DNA from: Morococcus cerebrosus | GTDB lineage: Bacteria > Pseudomonadota > Gammaproteobacteria > Burkholderiales > Neisseriaceae | DNA: 64,000 nucleotides | Reading direction: 5' to 3' | NCBI RefSeq assembly: GCF_022749515.1 | Contig: NZ_CP094242.1 | Location: 2,046,001-2,110,000, forward strand | Shown here: in pieces, positions 27,076 to 36,560 of the stretch | Layout of the letters: each line of letters opens with the position of its first letter | Numbering within the stretch: position 1 is the first letter of the stretch | The notes under the pieces: generated by a model | What the model was told of the DNA's origin: nothing | What the model saw: the letters and a program-made list of their open reading frames with translations, nothing else | Databases searched by the model: none | Program-made: the position numbers and the translations under genes

Positions 27076-29118
27076 TCACACGCCCAAATACCCTTCCCTG
27101 CTGGCAAGCCACCTTGCCAGATGCGCTTCGACGATTTCGGGGTTTTGTTCAATCAGCAAGGGGGCGATTTCGCGCGCCTGTTCCAAGAGATGCAGGTCTT
27201 CTTCGAGGTTGGCGAAGCGCAGCATGGGGACGCCGCTTTGTCGCGCGCCGAGAAATTCGCCGGGGCCGCGGATGTTGAGGTCTTGGCGGGCGATTTCGAA
27301 GCCATCGGTGTGTTCGTAGATGACTTTCAGCCGCGCTTTGGCGAGTTCGCTCAAGGGTTCGGCAAACAGGAGGACACACACGCTTTCCGCCGCGCCGCGC
27401 CCTACCCGTCCGCGTAATTGATGCAGCTGCGCCAAGCCCATGCGCTCGGCGTGTTCGATCACCATCAGGGCGGCATTGGGCACATCTACGCCGACTTCGA
27501 TGACGGTGGTGGCGACCAAGACGTTCAGACGGCCTGCGGCAAACTGAGCCATGACTTCGGCTTTTTCGGCGGCTTTCATGCGCCCGTGTACCAAGCCGAT
27601 GTTGAGTTCGGGCAAGGCTGCCTGAAGCTGCTCGAGGGTTTCAGTGGCGGTTTGCAGTTGCAGGGTTTCGCTTTCTTCAATCAGCGGGCAGACCCAGTAT
27701 GCCTGCTGCCCTTTGCGGCAGATGTTGAGGACGAAGCCTTCGACTTCGGCGCGGCGGACGTTGTTGACGAGGCGGGTTTTAATCGGGGTGCGCCCGGGCG
27801 GCAATTCGTCGATGACGGACACGTCTAAGTCAGCGAAGAAACTCATGGCGAGCGTGCGCGGGATGGGTGTGGCGGACATCATCAGCTGGTGGACGTCGCG
27901 CCCTTTGTTTTTGAGGGCGAGGCGTTGGGCGACGCCGAAGCGGTGTTGTTCGTCCACAATCACCAAGCCCAGATTTTGAAACTCGACGTCGTCTGAAAAC
28001 AGGGCGTGCGTGCCGACGGCGATTTTGACGGTGCCGTCGGCGAGTTTGGCTTTGGCTTCGTCTTTGGCTTTTTTGCGCTGGCTGCCGGAGAGCCAGACGA
28101 CTTCGAGTCCTAAAGGTTCGAGCCATTGTTTGAACTTGATGAAATGCTGTTCGGCAAGGATTTCGGTCGGCGCCATCACAGCCGCCTGCGCGCCGGATTC
28201 GATGGCGGTCAGCGCGGACAAGGCGGCGACGATGGTTTTGCCGCTGCCGACATCGCCTTGCAGCAGGCGGTGCATGGGGTGGGTTTGCGCCATGTCGCGG
28301 CGGATTTCGGACACGACTCGTTCTTGTGCATCGGTCAGGGCAAACGGTAAGGCGTGGCGCAGGGCTTGGGTCAATGTGCCGTCGCCGCCCAATGCCGCCG
28401 CCGTGCCGCTGACACGCTTCTGCCGCGCCAAGCGCATGGAAAGCTGTTGCGCCAAAAGTTCGTCAAATTTGAGCCGTTGCCATGCAGGCAGCGTGCCGTC
28501 TGAAAGTTGATGAATGGTGAAACTCGGCGGCGGCGAATGCAAAAGGCGCAGGCTTTCGGCGAGGTGCGGCAGTTTCAGACGACCCAATAAGGCATCGGGC
28601 AAGGTGTCGTGCAGCGGCGTAACGTCCAACGCCGTCTGAATGATGCGGCGCAAAGTGGGCTGGTTCAAGCCGTTTACGGTTGGATAAATCGGCGTGAGGC
28701 TTTCCGCCAAACCGCTGCCCTCGGCATCGCGGATTTTGGGATGAATCATCTCGTCGCCGTAAAACCCGTGTTTGATTTCGCCCACGGCGCGGATGCGTTT
28801 GCCGGCCGCCATCTGCTTCTGATGGCTGGCGTAAAAGTGGATGAAGCGCAGAAAAAGGACGCTGCCGGAACCGTCGGCGATTTGGACAATCAGCTGCTTG
28901 CGCGGTTTGAACGTTACTTCCTGATGGATGACCTCGCCCTCGACCTGACACGGCACGCCGATCGGCGCGTCTTTAATCGGCATGATGTGCGTCTCGTCCT
29001 CGTAACGCAGCGGCAGATGCAAAACCAAATCCCACGCGGTATGGAGGTTGAGTTTGTCGAGCTTCTTGGCGGAAACGTCGGTAATTTTGAGCTGTTTCTG
29101 AGTTTCGGGCGTCATCAT
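27076..29118 (-). CDS. recG: ATP-dependent DNA helicase RecG
   Basis: Branch-migration helicase that reverses stalled forks and processes recombination intermediates. The 680-residue form starts at the Met-Met pair of MMTPETQKQLKITDV, with AAGGA about 8 nt upstream; 38 further upstream codons are open but overlap a DUS and dRS3 tract. The N-terminal wedge/OB domain lies at about 60-160. Helicase motifs: Walker A LLQGDVGSGKTIVA (about 290), VIVDEQHRFGV (DEQH), SATPIPRTLAM, and motif VI QLRGRVGRGAAESVC. The C-terminal RecG region with NIRGPGEFLGARQSG is complete. Single gene. Confidence 0.97.
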   Translation of the reverse strand: MMTPETQKQLKITDVSAKKLDKLNLHTAWDLVLHLPLRYEDETHIMPIKDAPIGVPCQVEGEVIHQEVTFKPRKQLIVQIADGSGSVLFLRFIHFYASHQKQMAAGKRIRAVGEIKHGFYGDEMIHPKIRDAEGSGLAESLTPIYPTVNGLNQPTLRRIIQTALDVTPLHDTLPDALLGRLKLPHLAESLRLLHSPPPSFTIHQLSDGTLPAWQRLKFDELLAQQLSMRLARQKRVSGTAAALGGDGTLTQALRHALPFALTDAQERVVSEIRRDMAQTHPMHRLLQGDVGSGKTIVAALSALTAIESGAQAAVMAPTEILAEQHFIKFKQWLEPLGLEVVWLSGSQRKKAKDEAKAKLADGTVKIAVGTHALFSDDVEFQNLGLVIVDEQHRFGVAQRLALKNKGRDVHQLMMSATPIPRTLAMSFFADLDVSVIDELPPGRTPIKTRLVNNVRRAEVEGFVLNICRKGQQAYWVCPLIEESETLQLQTATETLEQLQAALPELNIGLVHGRMKAAEKAEVMAQFAAGRLNVLVATTVIEVGVDVPNAALMVIEHAERMGLAQLHQLRGRVGRGAAESVCVLLFAEPLSELAKARLKVIYEHTDGFEIARQDLNIRGPGEFLGARQSGVPMLRFANLEEDLHLLEQAREIAPLLIEQNPEIVEAHLARWLASREGYLGV

Positions 29119-29164
29119 GGCTTTGTCCTTTAATGGCGCGTATTTTAGCTGAAAATGTAAGAAG

Positions 29165-29194
29165 GGGTCGTCTGAAAGGACGTTCAGACGACCT
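29165..29194. terminator. Inverted DUS upstream of recG
   Basis: GGTCGTCTGAA faces TTCAGACGACC with a short loop, about 50 bp upstream of recG on its strand and downstream of asd. Confidence 0.5.
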
Positions 29195-29238
29195 TGGAGG
29201 CATTGCACAGGTGGGTTTGATAATTTGCCCATGCCGTC

Positions 29239-29334
29239 ATTCCCGCGCGGGAGGGAATCTCGATTTCGGGGTTTCAGAAAAATTTACAAAGTTGCCATGA
29301 TTTCAAATCTCTAGATTCCCGCCTGCGCGGGAAT
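29239..29334. repeat. dRS3 pair (intergenic mosaic unit)
   Basis: dRS3 copies at 29239-29258 and 29315-29334 enclose 56 bp. The same 76-bp pitch is seen for the pair at 37840/37916. This matches the arrangement of Neisseria intergenic mosaic elements, where dRS3 copies flank unique RS segments. Confidence 0.75.
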
Positions 29335-29420
29335 AACGGCATAAGGTTTCTATGTAAATCACTATAAACCGTCAAATTTAAGAATCCGTCCACCCCTGCT
29401 ACTTTCAGACGACCTTGATA

Positions 29421-29451
29421 AAAAAAGCAACGGATAAACCGTTGCTTTTTT
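29421..29451. terminator. asd terminator
   Basis: AAAAAAGCAACGG, loop ATAAA, CCGTTGCTTTTTT: a 13-bp stem with A/T flanks, 16 bp after the asd stop on the minus strand. Confidence 0.88.
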
Positions 29452-29467
29452 GTTTGACCTGCAAATC

Positions 29468-30583
29468 TTACAGACTGCCCAACACGATGCGCAACACGCG
29501 GCGCAGGGGTTCGGCTGCGCCCCACAAGAGCTGGTCGCCGACGGTGAACGCGCTGATGTATTCGCCGCCCATGCCCAGTTTGCGGATGCGTCCGACGGGG
29601 ACGGACAGCGTGCCGGTAACTTTGGCGGGCGTCAGCTCGTGGATGCTGGCTTCTTTTTCGTTGGGGATGACTTTCACCCAGTCGTTCGCGCCTGCCAAAA
29701 TCGCTTCGATTTCGGAAACGGGCAGGTCTTTTTTCAGCTTCAGGGTGATGGCTTGGCTGTGGCAGCGCATAGAGCCGATGCGGACGCACAAGCCGTCGAT
29801 TACGGTCGGATTGTCGCTGCGGCCGAGGATTTTGTTGGTTTCCACACCGCCTTTCCATTCTTCTTTGGACTGGCCGTTGCCCAAATCCACGTCAATCCAC
29901 GGAATCAGGCTGCCGGCGAGCGGTACGCCGAAGTTGGCTTTCGGATAGTCTTCGCTGCGCAGGAAATCGGACACTTTGCGGTCGATGTCGAGAATCGCGC
30001 TGTAAGGATCGGCAAGCTCGTCCGCCACTTGGGCGTGAATCGCGCCCATGCCGCTGATGAGTTCGCGCATATTTTTCGCGCCCGCGCCGGATGCGGCTTG
30101 GTAGGTCATGCTGGTCGCCCATTCGACCAAATCGTTTTGGAACAGGCCGCCCAGCGCCATCAGCATCAGGGAGACGGTGCAGTTGCCGCCGATGTAGTTT
30201 TTCACGCCGTTTTTGAGGCCGTTGTCGATGACGTTTCGGTTGACTGGGTCGAGGACGATAATCGCGTCGTCTTTCATGCGCAGGGATGACGCCGCGTCAA
30301 TCCAGTAGCCGTTCCAGCCGCTGTCGCGCAGGGGTTGGAACACGGATTTGGTGTAATCGCCGCCTTGGCAGGTTACGATGATGTCCATTTTCGCCAGTTC
30401 GGCAACGTCGTTCGCGTCCAATAATGTTTTCGCCGCCTGACCGAAATCAGGTGCCGTGCCGCCGACGTTGGATGTGGTGAAGAAGAACGCTTCGGGAATA
30501 TGGGCGAAGTCGTTTTCTTCTTTCATACGCTGCATCAAAACCGAACCGACCATACCGCGCCAGCCGACGAAACCTACTTTCAT
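29468..30583 (-). CDS. asd: Aspartate-semialdehyde dehydrogenase
   Basis: NADPH enzyme that reduces beta-aspartyl phosphate to aspartate semialdehyde, the branch point to lysine/diaminopimelate, threonine and methionine. The 371 residues match the gamma-proteobacterial Asd type. The NADP loop [17 protein letters not shown] lies at the N-terminus, the catalytic Cys in [13 protein letters not shown] (about 135), and the substrate-binding Arg/His region in [23 protein letters not shown] before the ATG supports the start. Monocistronic with a strong terminator. Confidence 0.98.
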   Translation of the reverse strand: MKVGFVGWRGMVGSVLMQRMKEENDFAHIPEAFFFTTSNVGGTAPDFGQAAKTLLDANDVAELAKMDIIVTCQGGDYTKSVFQPLRDSGWNGYWIDAASSLRMKDDAIIVLDPVNRNVIDNGLKNGVKNYIGGNCTVSLMLMALGGLFQNDLVEWATSMTYQAASGAGAKNMRELISGMGAIHAQVADELADPYSAILDIDRKVSDFLRSEDYPKANFGVPLAGSLIPWIDVDLGNGQSKEEWKGGVETNKILGRSDNPTVIDGLCVRIGSMRCHSQAITLKLKKDLPVSEIEAILAGANDWVKVIPNEKEASIHELTPAKVTGTLSVPVGRIRKLGMGGEYISAFTVGDQLLWGAAEPLRRVLRIVLGSL

Positions 30584-30697
30584 GTTGAGCTCCTTAGGGG
30601 GAAATTGTTAACAAATTTCTGAATAGGGAAAAAGGAAGAGTTTTAAACCTGTTTGAGGTAAATGTAAAGTTTTTTATAGCATCTCTAGAAAGAAATA

Positions 30698-30732
30698 AAA
30701 GGTCGTCTGAAATACACTTTCAGACGACCTTT
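30698..30732. terminator. smc terminator (inverted DUS)
   Basis: AAAGGTCGTCTGAAA and TTTCAGACGACCTTT with a 5-nt loop, 35 bp after the smc stop on the minus strand. Confidence 0.82.
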
Positions 30733-30766
30733 CCGTATCAAACTCAATCAAAATTCCCCCACCTCA

Positions 30767-33700
30767 TCACGGTTCCGCCATTTCCAACGCCTGTTTGATG
30801 TCCACGGCAACGACGCGCGATACGCCTTTTTCCTGCATGGTTACGCCGACCAGCTGCTCCGCCATTTCCATGGTCAGGCGGTTGTGGGAGATGTAGAGGA
30901 ACTGGGTTTGCGCCGACATTTCTTTGACCAGGTTACAGAAACGCGAGGTGTTGGCATCGTCCAGCGGGGCGTCGACTTCGTCCAGAAGGCAGAAGGGGGC
31001 GGGGTTGAGGCTGAACAGGGCGAACACGAGGCTCATGGCGGTGAGGGCTTTTTCGCCGCCGGAGAGGAGGTGGATGGTGCTGTTTTTCTTGCCGGGCGGG
31101 CGCGCCATGATGGACACGCCGGCGGTCAGGAGGTCGTCGCCTATCATTTTGAGGGTGGCTTCGCCGCCGCCGAACAGGGTGGGGAAGAAGGTTTGGACTT
31201 TGCCGTTGACGGCATCGAAGGTTTCTTTGAAACGCTCTTTGGTTTTGTCGTCGATTTGGGCGATGGCTTCTTCCAAAAGGGTGATGGCGGCCTGCACGTC
31301 TTCGCTCTGGCTGCGGTAGTAGCCGTCGCGTTCGCGCGCTTCTTCGAGTTCTTGCAGGGCGGCGAGGTTGACGGCGCCGAGGGCTTCGATTTGCTGGGTG
31401 AGGCTGCCGATGCTGCTGTTCAATACTTTCGGCGATTCTTTCGCCAACGCTTCGAGCGCGTCCAAATCGGCGGCGCGTTCGGTCAGGTTTTGATGGTAGC
31501 GTTTGGCGTTGATCATGGCTTCCTGCTGCTGCAACAGGGCGGTTTGGGTGGCGGCCTGAAGCTGCGGCAGCTTGGTTTGCAGGGTTTGTACGCGGGCGTA
31601 TTGTTCCCTGCCCTGCTCCTGAATCTGCGCGAGTTTTTCCTGCACGGCGATGTATTCTTCGTCCAGCGTGTGTACGGCTTCGGTCAGCTCGTCGAGCTTG
31701 ATGTGCTGCTCGTCGTTTTGGAACTCGGTTTCATAGGCGAGGGCAAGCTCTTGCTGGCGTTCCTGCCAGTCCAGGGTTTGCTGTTCGAGCCGGGCGATTT
31801 GCTGCTGGTAGTTTTGTTTTTGCTGGTTGAGTTTGTGGACGGCGACTTCGGCCAGCCCGTATTGGCGGTTGGCTTCCAACAGGGCAAGCTGCGCCTGTTT
31901 CAGACGGCCTTGCTGCTCTTGGCGGCTGTACGCGGTGGTTTGCTGTTGGTGTTCGAGTTCGGCGGCGGCTTCTTGCAAAGTAACGATGTCGTCTGAAAGC
32001 CCGTCGGACGTGTGTTGCAACACGGTCTGTTCTTCCGCCAACTGCGCCAGTTCGCGCTCGATGTGTTCGCGGCGGATTTGCCCTTGGTTGGTACGCGCCA
32101 GAAGTTCGGCGGCGCGTTGCTGCGCCTGGCTGTATTGGCGCGTGTGTTGCTGTTGCTGCTGCATCAGGTTTTTGTGCTGCACTTCGGACGAGCGCACGGT
32201 AGCCTCCGCCTGTTTGAACGCGGCTTCGGCGGCGAAAAGTTCGGGGGCGAGGTTTTCCAGTTCGGAAGCGATGCCGTCGAGGCGCGCTTTTTGGGCAATC
32301 AGGCTTTCCTGCGCGGGTTTGGCATAGAGCAGGACGCTGACTTTGTCGACCTGATGGCCTTCGGGCGTGAGCCAGATTTGGTGTGCGCCCAAATCGCTTT
32401 GATGCGCGAGGGCGTAGCTCAAATCGGGCGCGCACAATACGCCGTCGAGCCAGTGGTGCAACGCCGTCTGAAACGGCGGCTGCGCTTGGATTTGGTTCAG
32501 CAATGCCTGTACGGGCAGGGATTTTTTGATGCCGCCGGAGAGGTCGTCTGAAAGCCATGCCGCCTGCCCCTGCGGCAAAGGTGCGGGCGGAACGAAGCCT
32601 TGCGGCACGGCGCGGGCGTGCAGGCGTTCGGCAAGGATGACGGACAAGGCGTGCTGCCACTCGGTGGGCGCGGTGATGTGTTGCCACAGCTGCTGCGCGG
32701 CGGCGTGGTCGGTTGCCTGCCAGAAGTCGGCGGCTTCCTGCTGTTGCGACAGGATTTGCGACAACGCCTGCTGCTGCGCCTGCAAGGTGATGTGTTGCTG
32801 CTTCAGGCTTTGGAAGCGGTTTGAGGTCGTATGAAACGCTTCGCGGGCGGCGTGTAAGGCTTCTTCGGCGGCAATGATTTGTTCTTCGTAATGCTCTTGC
32901 TGGCTTTGCAACAAGGCGGCGGCTTCCTGCGCGGCGGCGGTTTCGGCTTCGTCGGGCAGGTTCAGGGCTTGGTTTTCCTGTTTCAGACGACCTTTGCGCT
33001 CTTCGTGCTTGGCAACGGTTTGTTCGGCATGGGCAAGCTGCTGCTGCTTCAACGCCAGTTCGCGGCGGATGCGGTTTGCCTCGTCCTGCTGGGTTTGGAA
33101 GGCGGCGTTAAGCGTGGCTTGGGCTTCTTCCAATTCAGGCAGACGCTCTTCGTGTTCGGCAACCTGCATCGCCCATTCCGCCAATTCGGTTTGCTTTTCC
33201 TCGGCCTGCAACTCGTTTTCTTCAAGCTGCACGCGGATTTGCTGCTGCTCCTGATGGATGCGCTGCATCTGCGCCTGCGCCGCCTGCTTGTCGCGTTCGA
33301 TGCGTTGGTGCAGGTTTTGCTGATGGCGGATTTGCTCTTCCAAACGGGCAATCTGTTCGCGCAACACGCCGCGTTTGTTGCTCAATTCGTGTACCGCCTG
33401 CTGCTGCGACTGTTCGGCAGTCTGCAAGGCGTGTACTTCGTCGTTTAACGCCTGAACCTGCGCGGCGGTTTCGTCCTGCTGCGCCTGCAAAGACTGATGC
33501 TGCGCGGTCGCCTTGTCGGCGGCGGCAAGCGATTGCTGCCATTGGGCGTAATCGAGCAAATCCTGTTGTTGGTTCAACTGCGCGGTCAGGGATTTGTAGC
33601 GTTCGGCGGTTTCCGCCTGTTTCTCCAGCTTTTCCACCTGCCGCGCCAACTCGTTCTGCAAATCGCCCAAACGCTGCAAATGCTCGCGCGTGTCTTTCAG

Positions 33701-34249
33701 ACGGCCTTCCGTCTCCTTGCGGCGTTCCTTATATTTGGACACGCCCGCCGCCTCCTCGATATAGGCGCGCAACTCCTCCGGCCGCGCTTCGATGATGCGC
33801 GAAATCATCCCCTGTTCGATAACGGCATAACCGCGCGCCCCCACGCCCGTACCCAGAAACAAATCGGTAATGTCGCGGCGGCGCACGGTCTGATTGTTGA
33901 TGAAATAAGTCGATTCGCCCTGACGCGTCAGCTGCCGCTTGATGCTCACCTCGGCATACTGCCCCCACGCCCCCTGCAAACTGTGGTCACTGTTGTCAAA
34001 CACCAGCTCCACCGAAGCCCTCGGCGCGGGACGGCGCGTCGCCGCACCGTTAAAAATCACGTCCTGCATACTCTCGCCGCGAAGCTGCTTCGCCGAAGCC
34101 TCGCCCAACACCCAGCGCACCGCGTCAATCACATTCGACTTGCCGCAGCCGTTCGGCCCGATAACCGCAACAAGCTGCCCCGGAACATGAATCGTGGTCG
34201 GGTCGGTAAAAGATTTGAAGCCGGAGAGTTTGATGTGGGTCAGGCGCAT
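30767..34249 (-). CDS. smc: Chromosome segregation protein SMC
   Basis: Large coiled-coil ATPase that organises and segregates the chromosome with ScpA and ScpB. The 1160-residue protein has an N-terminal ATP head with Walker A AVIGPNGCGKSNVIDAVRWVLGE split around residue 32, long Gln- and Ala-rich coiled coils (about 170-480 and 660-990), a hinge near 500-650, and a C-terminal head with the ABC signature LLSGGEKALTAMSL and Walker B FCLLDEVDAPLDDAN. Both coils are unusually rich in Gln-Gln runs. The start MRLTHIKLSGFKSF is the standard one. Several DUS copies lie within the gene. Confidence 0.98.
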   Translation of the reverse strand: MRLTHIKLSGFKSFTDPTTIHVPGQLVAVIGPNGCGKSNVIDAVRWVLGEASAKQLRGESMQDVIFNGAATRRPAPRASVELVFDNSDHSLQGAWGQYAEVSIKRQLTRQGESTYFINNQTVRRRDITDLFLGTGVGARGYAVIEQGMISRIIEARPEELRAYIEEAAGVSKYKERRKETEGRLKDTREHLQRLGDLQNELARQVEKLEKQAETAERYKSLTAQLNQQQDLLDYAQWQQSLAAADKATAQHQSLQAQQDETAAQVQALNDEVHALQTAEQSQQQAVHELSNKRGVLREQIARLEEQIRHQQNLHQRIERDKQAAQAQMQRIHQEQQQIRVQLEENELQAEEKQTELAEWAMQVAEHEERLPELEEAQATLNAAFQTQQDEANRIRRELALKQQQLAHAEQTVAKHEERKGRLKQENQALNLPDEAETAAAQEAAALLQSQQEHYEEQIIAAEEALHAAREAFHTTSNRFQSLKQQHITLQAQQQALSQILSQQQEAADFWQATDHAAAQQLWQHITAPTEWQHALSVILAERLHARAVPQGFVPPAPLPQGQAAWLSDDLSGGIKKSLPVQALLNQIQAQPPFQTALHHWLDGVLCAPDLSYALAHQSDLGAHQIWLTPEGHQVDKVSVLLYAKPAQESLIAQKARLDGIASELENLAPELFAAEAAFKQAEATVRSSEVQHKNLMQQQQQHTRQYSQAQQRAAELLARTNQGQIRREHIERELAQLAEEQTVLQHTSDGLSDDIVTLQEAAAELEHQQQTTAYSRQEQQGRLKQAQLALLEANRQYGLAEVAVHKLNQQKQNYQQQIARLEQQTLDWQERQQELALAYETEFQNDEQHIKLDELTEAVHTLDEEYIAVQEKLAQIQEQGREQYARVQTLQTKLPQLQAATQTALLQQQEAMINAKRYHQNLTERAADLDALEALAKESPKVLNSSIGSLTQQIEALGAVNLAALQELEEARERDGYYRSQSEDVQAAITLLEEAIAQIDDKTKERFKETFDAVNGKVQTFFPTLFGGGEATLKMIGDDLLTAGVSIMARPPGKKNSTIHLLSGGEKALTAMSLVFALFSLNPAPFCLLDEVDAPLDDANTSRFCNLVKEMSAQTQFLYISHNRLTMEMAEQLVGVTMQEKGVSRVVAVDIKQALEMAEP

Positions 34250-34304
34250 GGGACAAGGACGGGGAGAAAAAATAAAGTGGGATTTTATACTAAAACATCT
34301 GACA

Positions 34305-34347
34305 AAAGGTCGTCTGAAACCCTGTTTCGAGGTTTCAGACGACCTTT
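34305..34347. terminator. yqiK terminator (inverted DUS)
   Basis: AAAGGTCGTCTGAAACC and GGTTTCAGACGACCTTT with a 9-nt loop, 28 bp after the flotillin gene and before smc. Confidence 0.8.
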
Positions 34348-34374
34348 GCTTTCAGACCTTCTTAACGGCGCGGC

Positions 34375-36087
34375 TTATTCCTTGCCGATGCCTTTATCCA
34401 GCCCTTGCGTCAGACCGTTGATGTCGCCGCCGTTCAGGCCCAATTCTTTCAAGAGGCCGTCAACCAGCGGGGCTTGGCTGCGGTAGCGCAGGGCGCTGTT
34501 GACCATTTGGTCGGCGAGGCTGGCTTGTGTGGTTTGACCGTCCGACACGCCTTCGGAGCCGTTGGCAGCGCCGCTGAATCCGCCCAAGCCGTTGACTTGC
34601 AGAATCTTGATGTCGTCAATGTTTTCCATCGGACGCACGGATTCGCGGATGATGTCGGGCAGGTGTTTCAACAGGGCGAGGCGCACTTGCATTTCGACTT
34701 GCTCGACGCTCAGCACGTTGGCGGCTTCGTTCACGGCGCGGGTACCTTCGGCATCGACTTTGTATTGCTGCTCTTGCGCTTGTGCCAGCAGGACTTTGGC
34801 ATCGGCTTCACCTTTGGCTTGCAGGCGTTGTTTCTCGGCTTCGGCTTCGGCGGCGATGCGCACGGCTTCGGCGCGGTCTTGCGCGGCCTGTTTCTCGGCT
34901 TCGGCGGCGACGGTGAGCGAAATCGCGTCTTTTTGCGCGGCTTCTTCGGCGGCAATCAGTTCTACGGCTTTGGCACGTTCGGCGCGTTCGGTTTCGCGTA
35001 CGGTAATCACGCTCTCTTCTTCACGAACGGCGGCGGCACGGGCTTTGTCGGCCTCGGCTTTGGCTTCGGATTCGGCACGCGATTTTTCGGCAACGGCAAT
35101 GGCGCGGTCTTGTTCGGCAAGCTCGATGGCTTTGCGGCGCTCGACCTCCGCCTGCTCGACGGCTTGGGCTTTGCGGATGTCTTCGTTTTTAATGTCGCGT
35201 TCGGCAGCGATGCGTTTCAAATCCACTTCGCGTTCGGCGGCGATTTTGGCTTCTTCCGCTTCGCGTTTTTTCTGCGCTTCCTGCTCGGCGATGCTGGCTT
35301 CCTGTTCGGCGCGGCGCACGGCGATTTCGCGTTCTTGTTCGAGTTTGGCGTATTCTTCTTCGCGCGAGATTTTCAGGCGTTGCTGCTCGGCTTCGAGGTT
35401 TTTGGTTTTAATCGCCAAATCGGTGTCTTGTTCGATTTCGTTGCGTTTTTTGCGGCGGCCTTCGATGGTTTCGGTCAGTTTGGTCAGACCTTCCGCGTCA
35501 AAGGCGTTTTGCGGGTTGAAAAACTCAAAGCTGGTCTGGTCGAGGCCGGTCAGGGAAACGGTTTCGAGTTCGAGGCCGTTTTTAAACAAGTCTTCGCTCA
35601 CGACTTGTTGCACTTTCTGAACGAAATCAACACGTTTCTCGTGCAGCTCTTCCATCGCCATTTCGGCGGCGACAGCGCGCAGGGCATCAACGAATTTACC
35701 TTCGACGAGGTCTTTCAATTCGTCGGGCGACATAGTTTTCATACCCAGCGTTTGCGCGGCGGTGGCGATGCTCTCGGCGCTGGGTTTGACGCGGACGTAA
35801 AACTCCGCCATCACATCGACGCGCATCCGGTCGCGGGTAATCAACGCCTGCTGCGCCGCGCGGCGCACCTCAAGACGCAATGTGTTCATGTTGACGGGGA
35901 TGATTTCGTGCAGCACGGGCAGCACCATCGCGCCGCCGTTCATGATGACTTTTTCGCCGCCGAAGCCGGTACGGACGAAGGAGACTTCTTTGCTGGCGCG
36001 GCGGTACAGGCGGGTGAGGATGAGGCCGAGTACAAACAGCGCGATGAGTATGACGCCGGCGATGATGCCGATGGAAACTAAGTTCAT
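34375..36087 (-). CDS. yqiK: Flotillin-like SPFH/Band 7 protein (YqiK family)
   Basis: 570-residue membrane scaffold. There is one N-terminal membrane anchor (about 5-27), an SPFH/band 7 domain (about 35-200, including ALITRDRMRVDVMAEFYVRVKP), then a very long Glu/Ala/Arg-rich coiled coil (about 220-450) and a short flotillin-type C-terminus. Flotillins cluster in lipid microdomains and affect membrane fluidity, stress resistance and protein assembly. Its usual partner YqiJ is encoded about 1 kb upstream on the same strand. The gap between them contains an inserted small gene and a 165-bp duplication, which is unusual for this normally adjacent pair. The start has GGAAA upstream. Confidence 0.88.
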   Translation of the reverse strand: MNLVSIGIIAGVILIALFVLGLILTRLYRRASKEVSFVRTGFGGEKVIMNGGAMVLPVLHEIIPVNMNTLRLEVRRAAQQALITRDRMRVDVMAEFYVRVKPSAESIATAAQTLGMKTMSPDELKDLVEGKFVDALRAVAAEMAMEELHEKRVDFVQKVQQVVSEDLFKNGLELETVSLTGLDQTSFEFFNPQNAFDAEGLTKLTETIEGRRKKRNEIEQDTDLAIKTKNLEAEQQRLKISREEEYAKLEQEREIAVRRAEQEASIAEQEAQKKREAEEAKIAAEREVDLKRIAAERDIKNEDIRKAQAVEQAEVERRKAIELAEQDRAIAVAEKSRAESEAKAEADKARAAAVREEESVITVRETERAERAKAVELIAAEEAAQKDAISLTVAAEAEKQAAQDRAEAVRIAAEAEAEKQRLQAKGEADAKVLLAQAQEQQYKVDAEGTRAVNEAANVLSVEQVEMQVRLALLKHLPDIIRESVRPMENIDDIKILQVNGLGGFSGAANGSEGVSDGQTTQASLADQMVNSALRYRSQAPLVDGLLKELGLNGGDINGLTQGLDKGIGKE

Positions 36088-36116
36088 GGGTTTTCCTTTC
36101 TTGTTGTCGATATACC

Positions 36117-36281
36117 CTTGAGGGGCGTGGGTTCAGACGGTTTTTTTAGGGTTTGGGGTCGTCTGAAAAGGTTAAAAATAGCGGTTTTAAAGGTAGGTCG
36201 GATTCTTGAATCCGACAATTTCGGTTATGTGCAATACGGCTGAAGCGGAGCGGTTCGTCGGATTCAAGAATCCGACCTACC
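36117..36281. repeat. 165-bp direct repeat, copy 1
   Basis: Begins CTTGAGGGGCG, contains a DUS and the inverted repeats GTAGGTCGGATTCTTGAATCC / GGATTCAAGAATCCGACCTAC. Nearly identical to 36394-36557. It lies immediately upstream of yqiK. Confidence 0.85.
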
Positions 36282-36301
36282 ATTTCTGTTTTTTGCAAAC
36301 C

Positions 36302-36387
36302 GTAGCGTGGGCTTTGCCCGCGACCTACTGTCGTTTGAATCAAACGATCATCCGAGATGTTTGCTTCGTGGGCGAAGCCCACGCTAC
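36302..36387. repeat. MITE-like inverted repeat element
   Basis: GTAGCGTGGGCTTTGCCCGCG and CGTGGGCGAAGCCCACGCTAC arms around a 44-bp interior, placed exactly between the two 165-bp direct repeats. Confidence 0.75.
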
Positions 36388-36393
36388 GGACTA

Positions 36394-36557
36394 CTTGAGG
36401 GGCGTCGGTTCAGACGGTTTTTTGGAATTTAGGGTCGTCTGAAAAGGTTAAAAATAGCAGTTTTAAAGGTAGGTCGGATTCTCGAATCCGACAATTTCGG
36501 TTAGGTGCAATACTGATGAAGCGGGGCAATCTGTCGGATTCAAGAATCCGACCTACC
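36394..36557. repeat. 165-bp direct repeat, copy 2
   Basis: Second copy of the unit at 36117-36281 with a few substitutions. It ends directly at the stop codon of the small nuclease-like gene. Confidence 0.85.
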
Positions 36558-36560
36558 GAG

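Noticed and set aside
34405..36081. 558-codon open frame antisense to the flotillin gene
   Set aside because: Its Phe/Gly runs mirror the Glu/Ala-rich coiled coil of the true gene.
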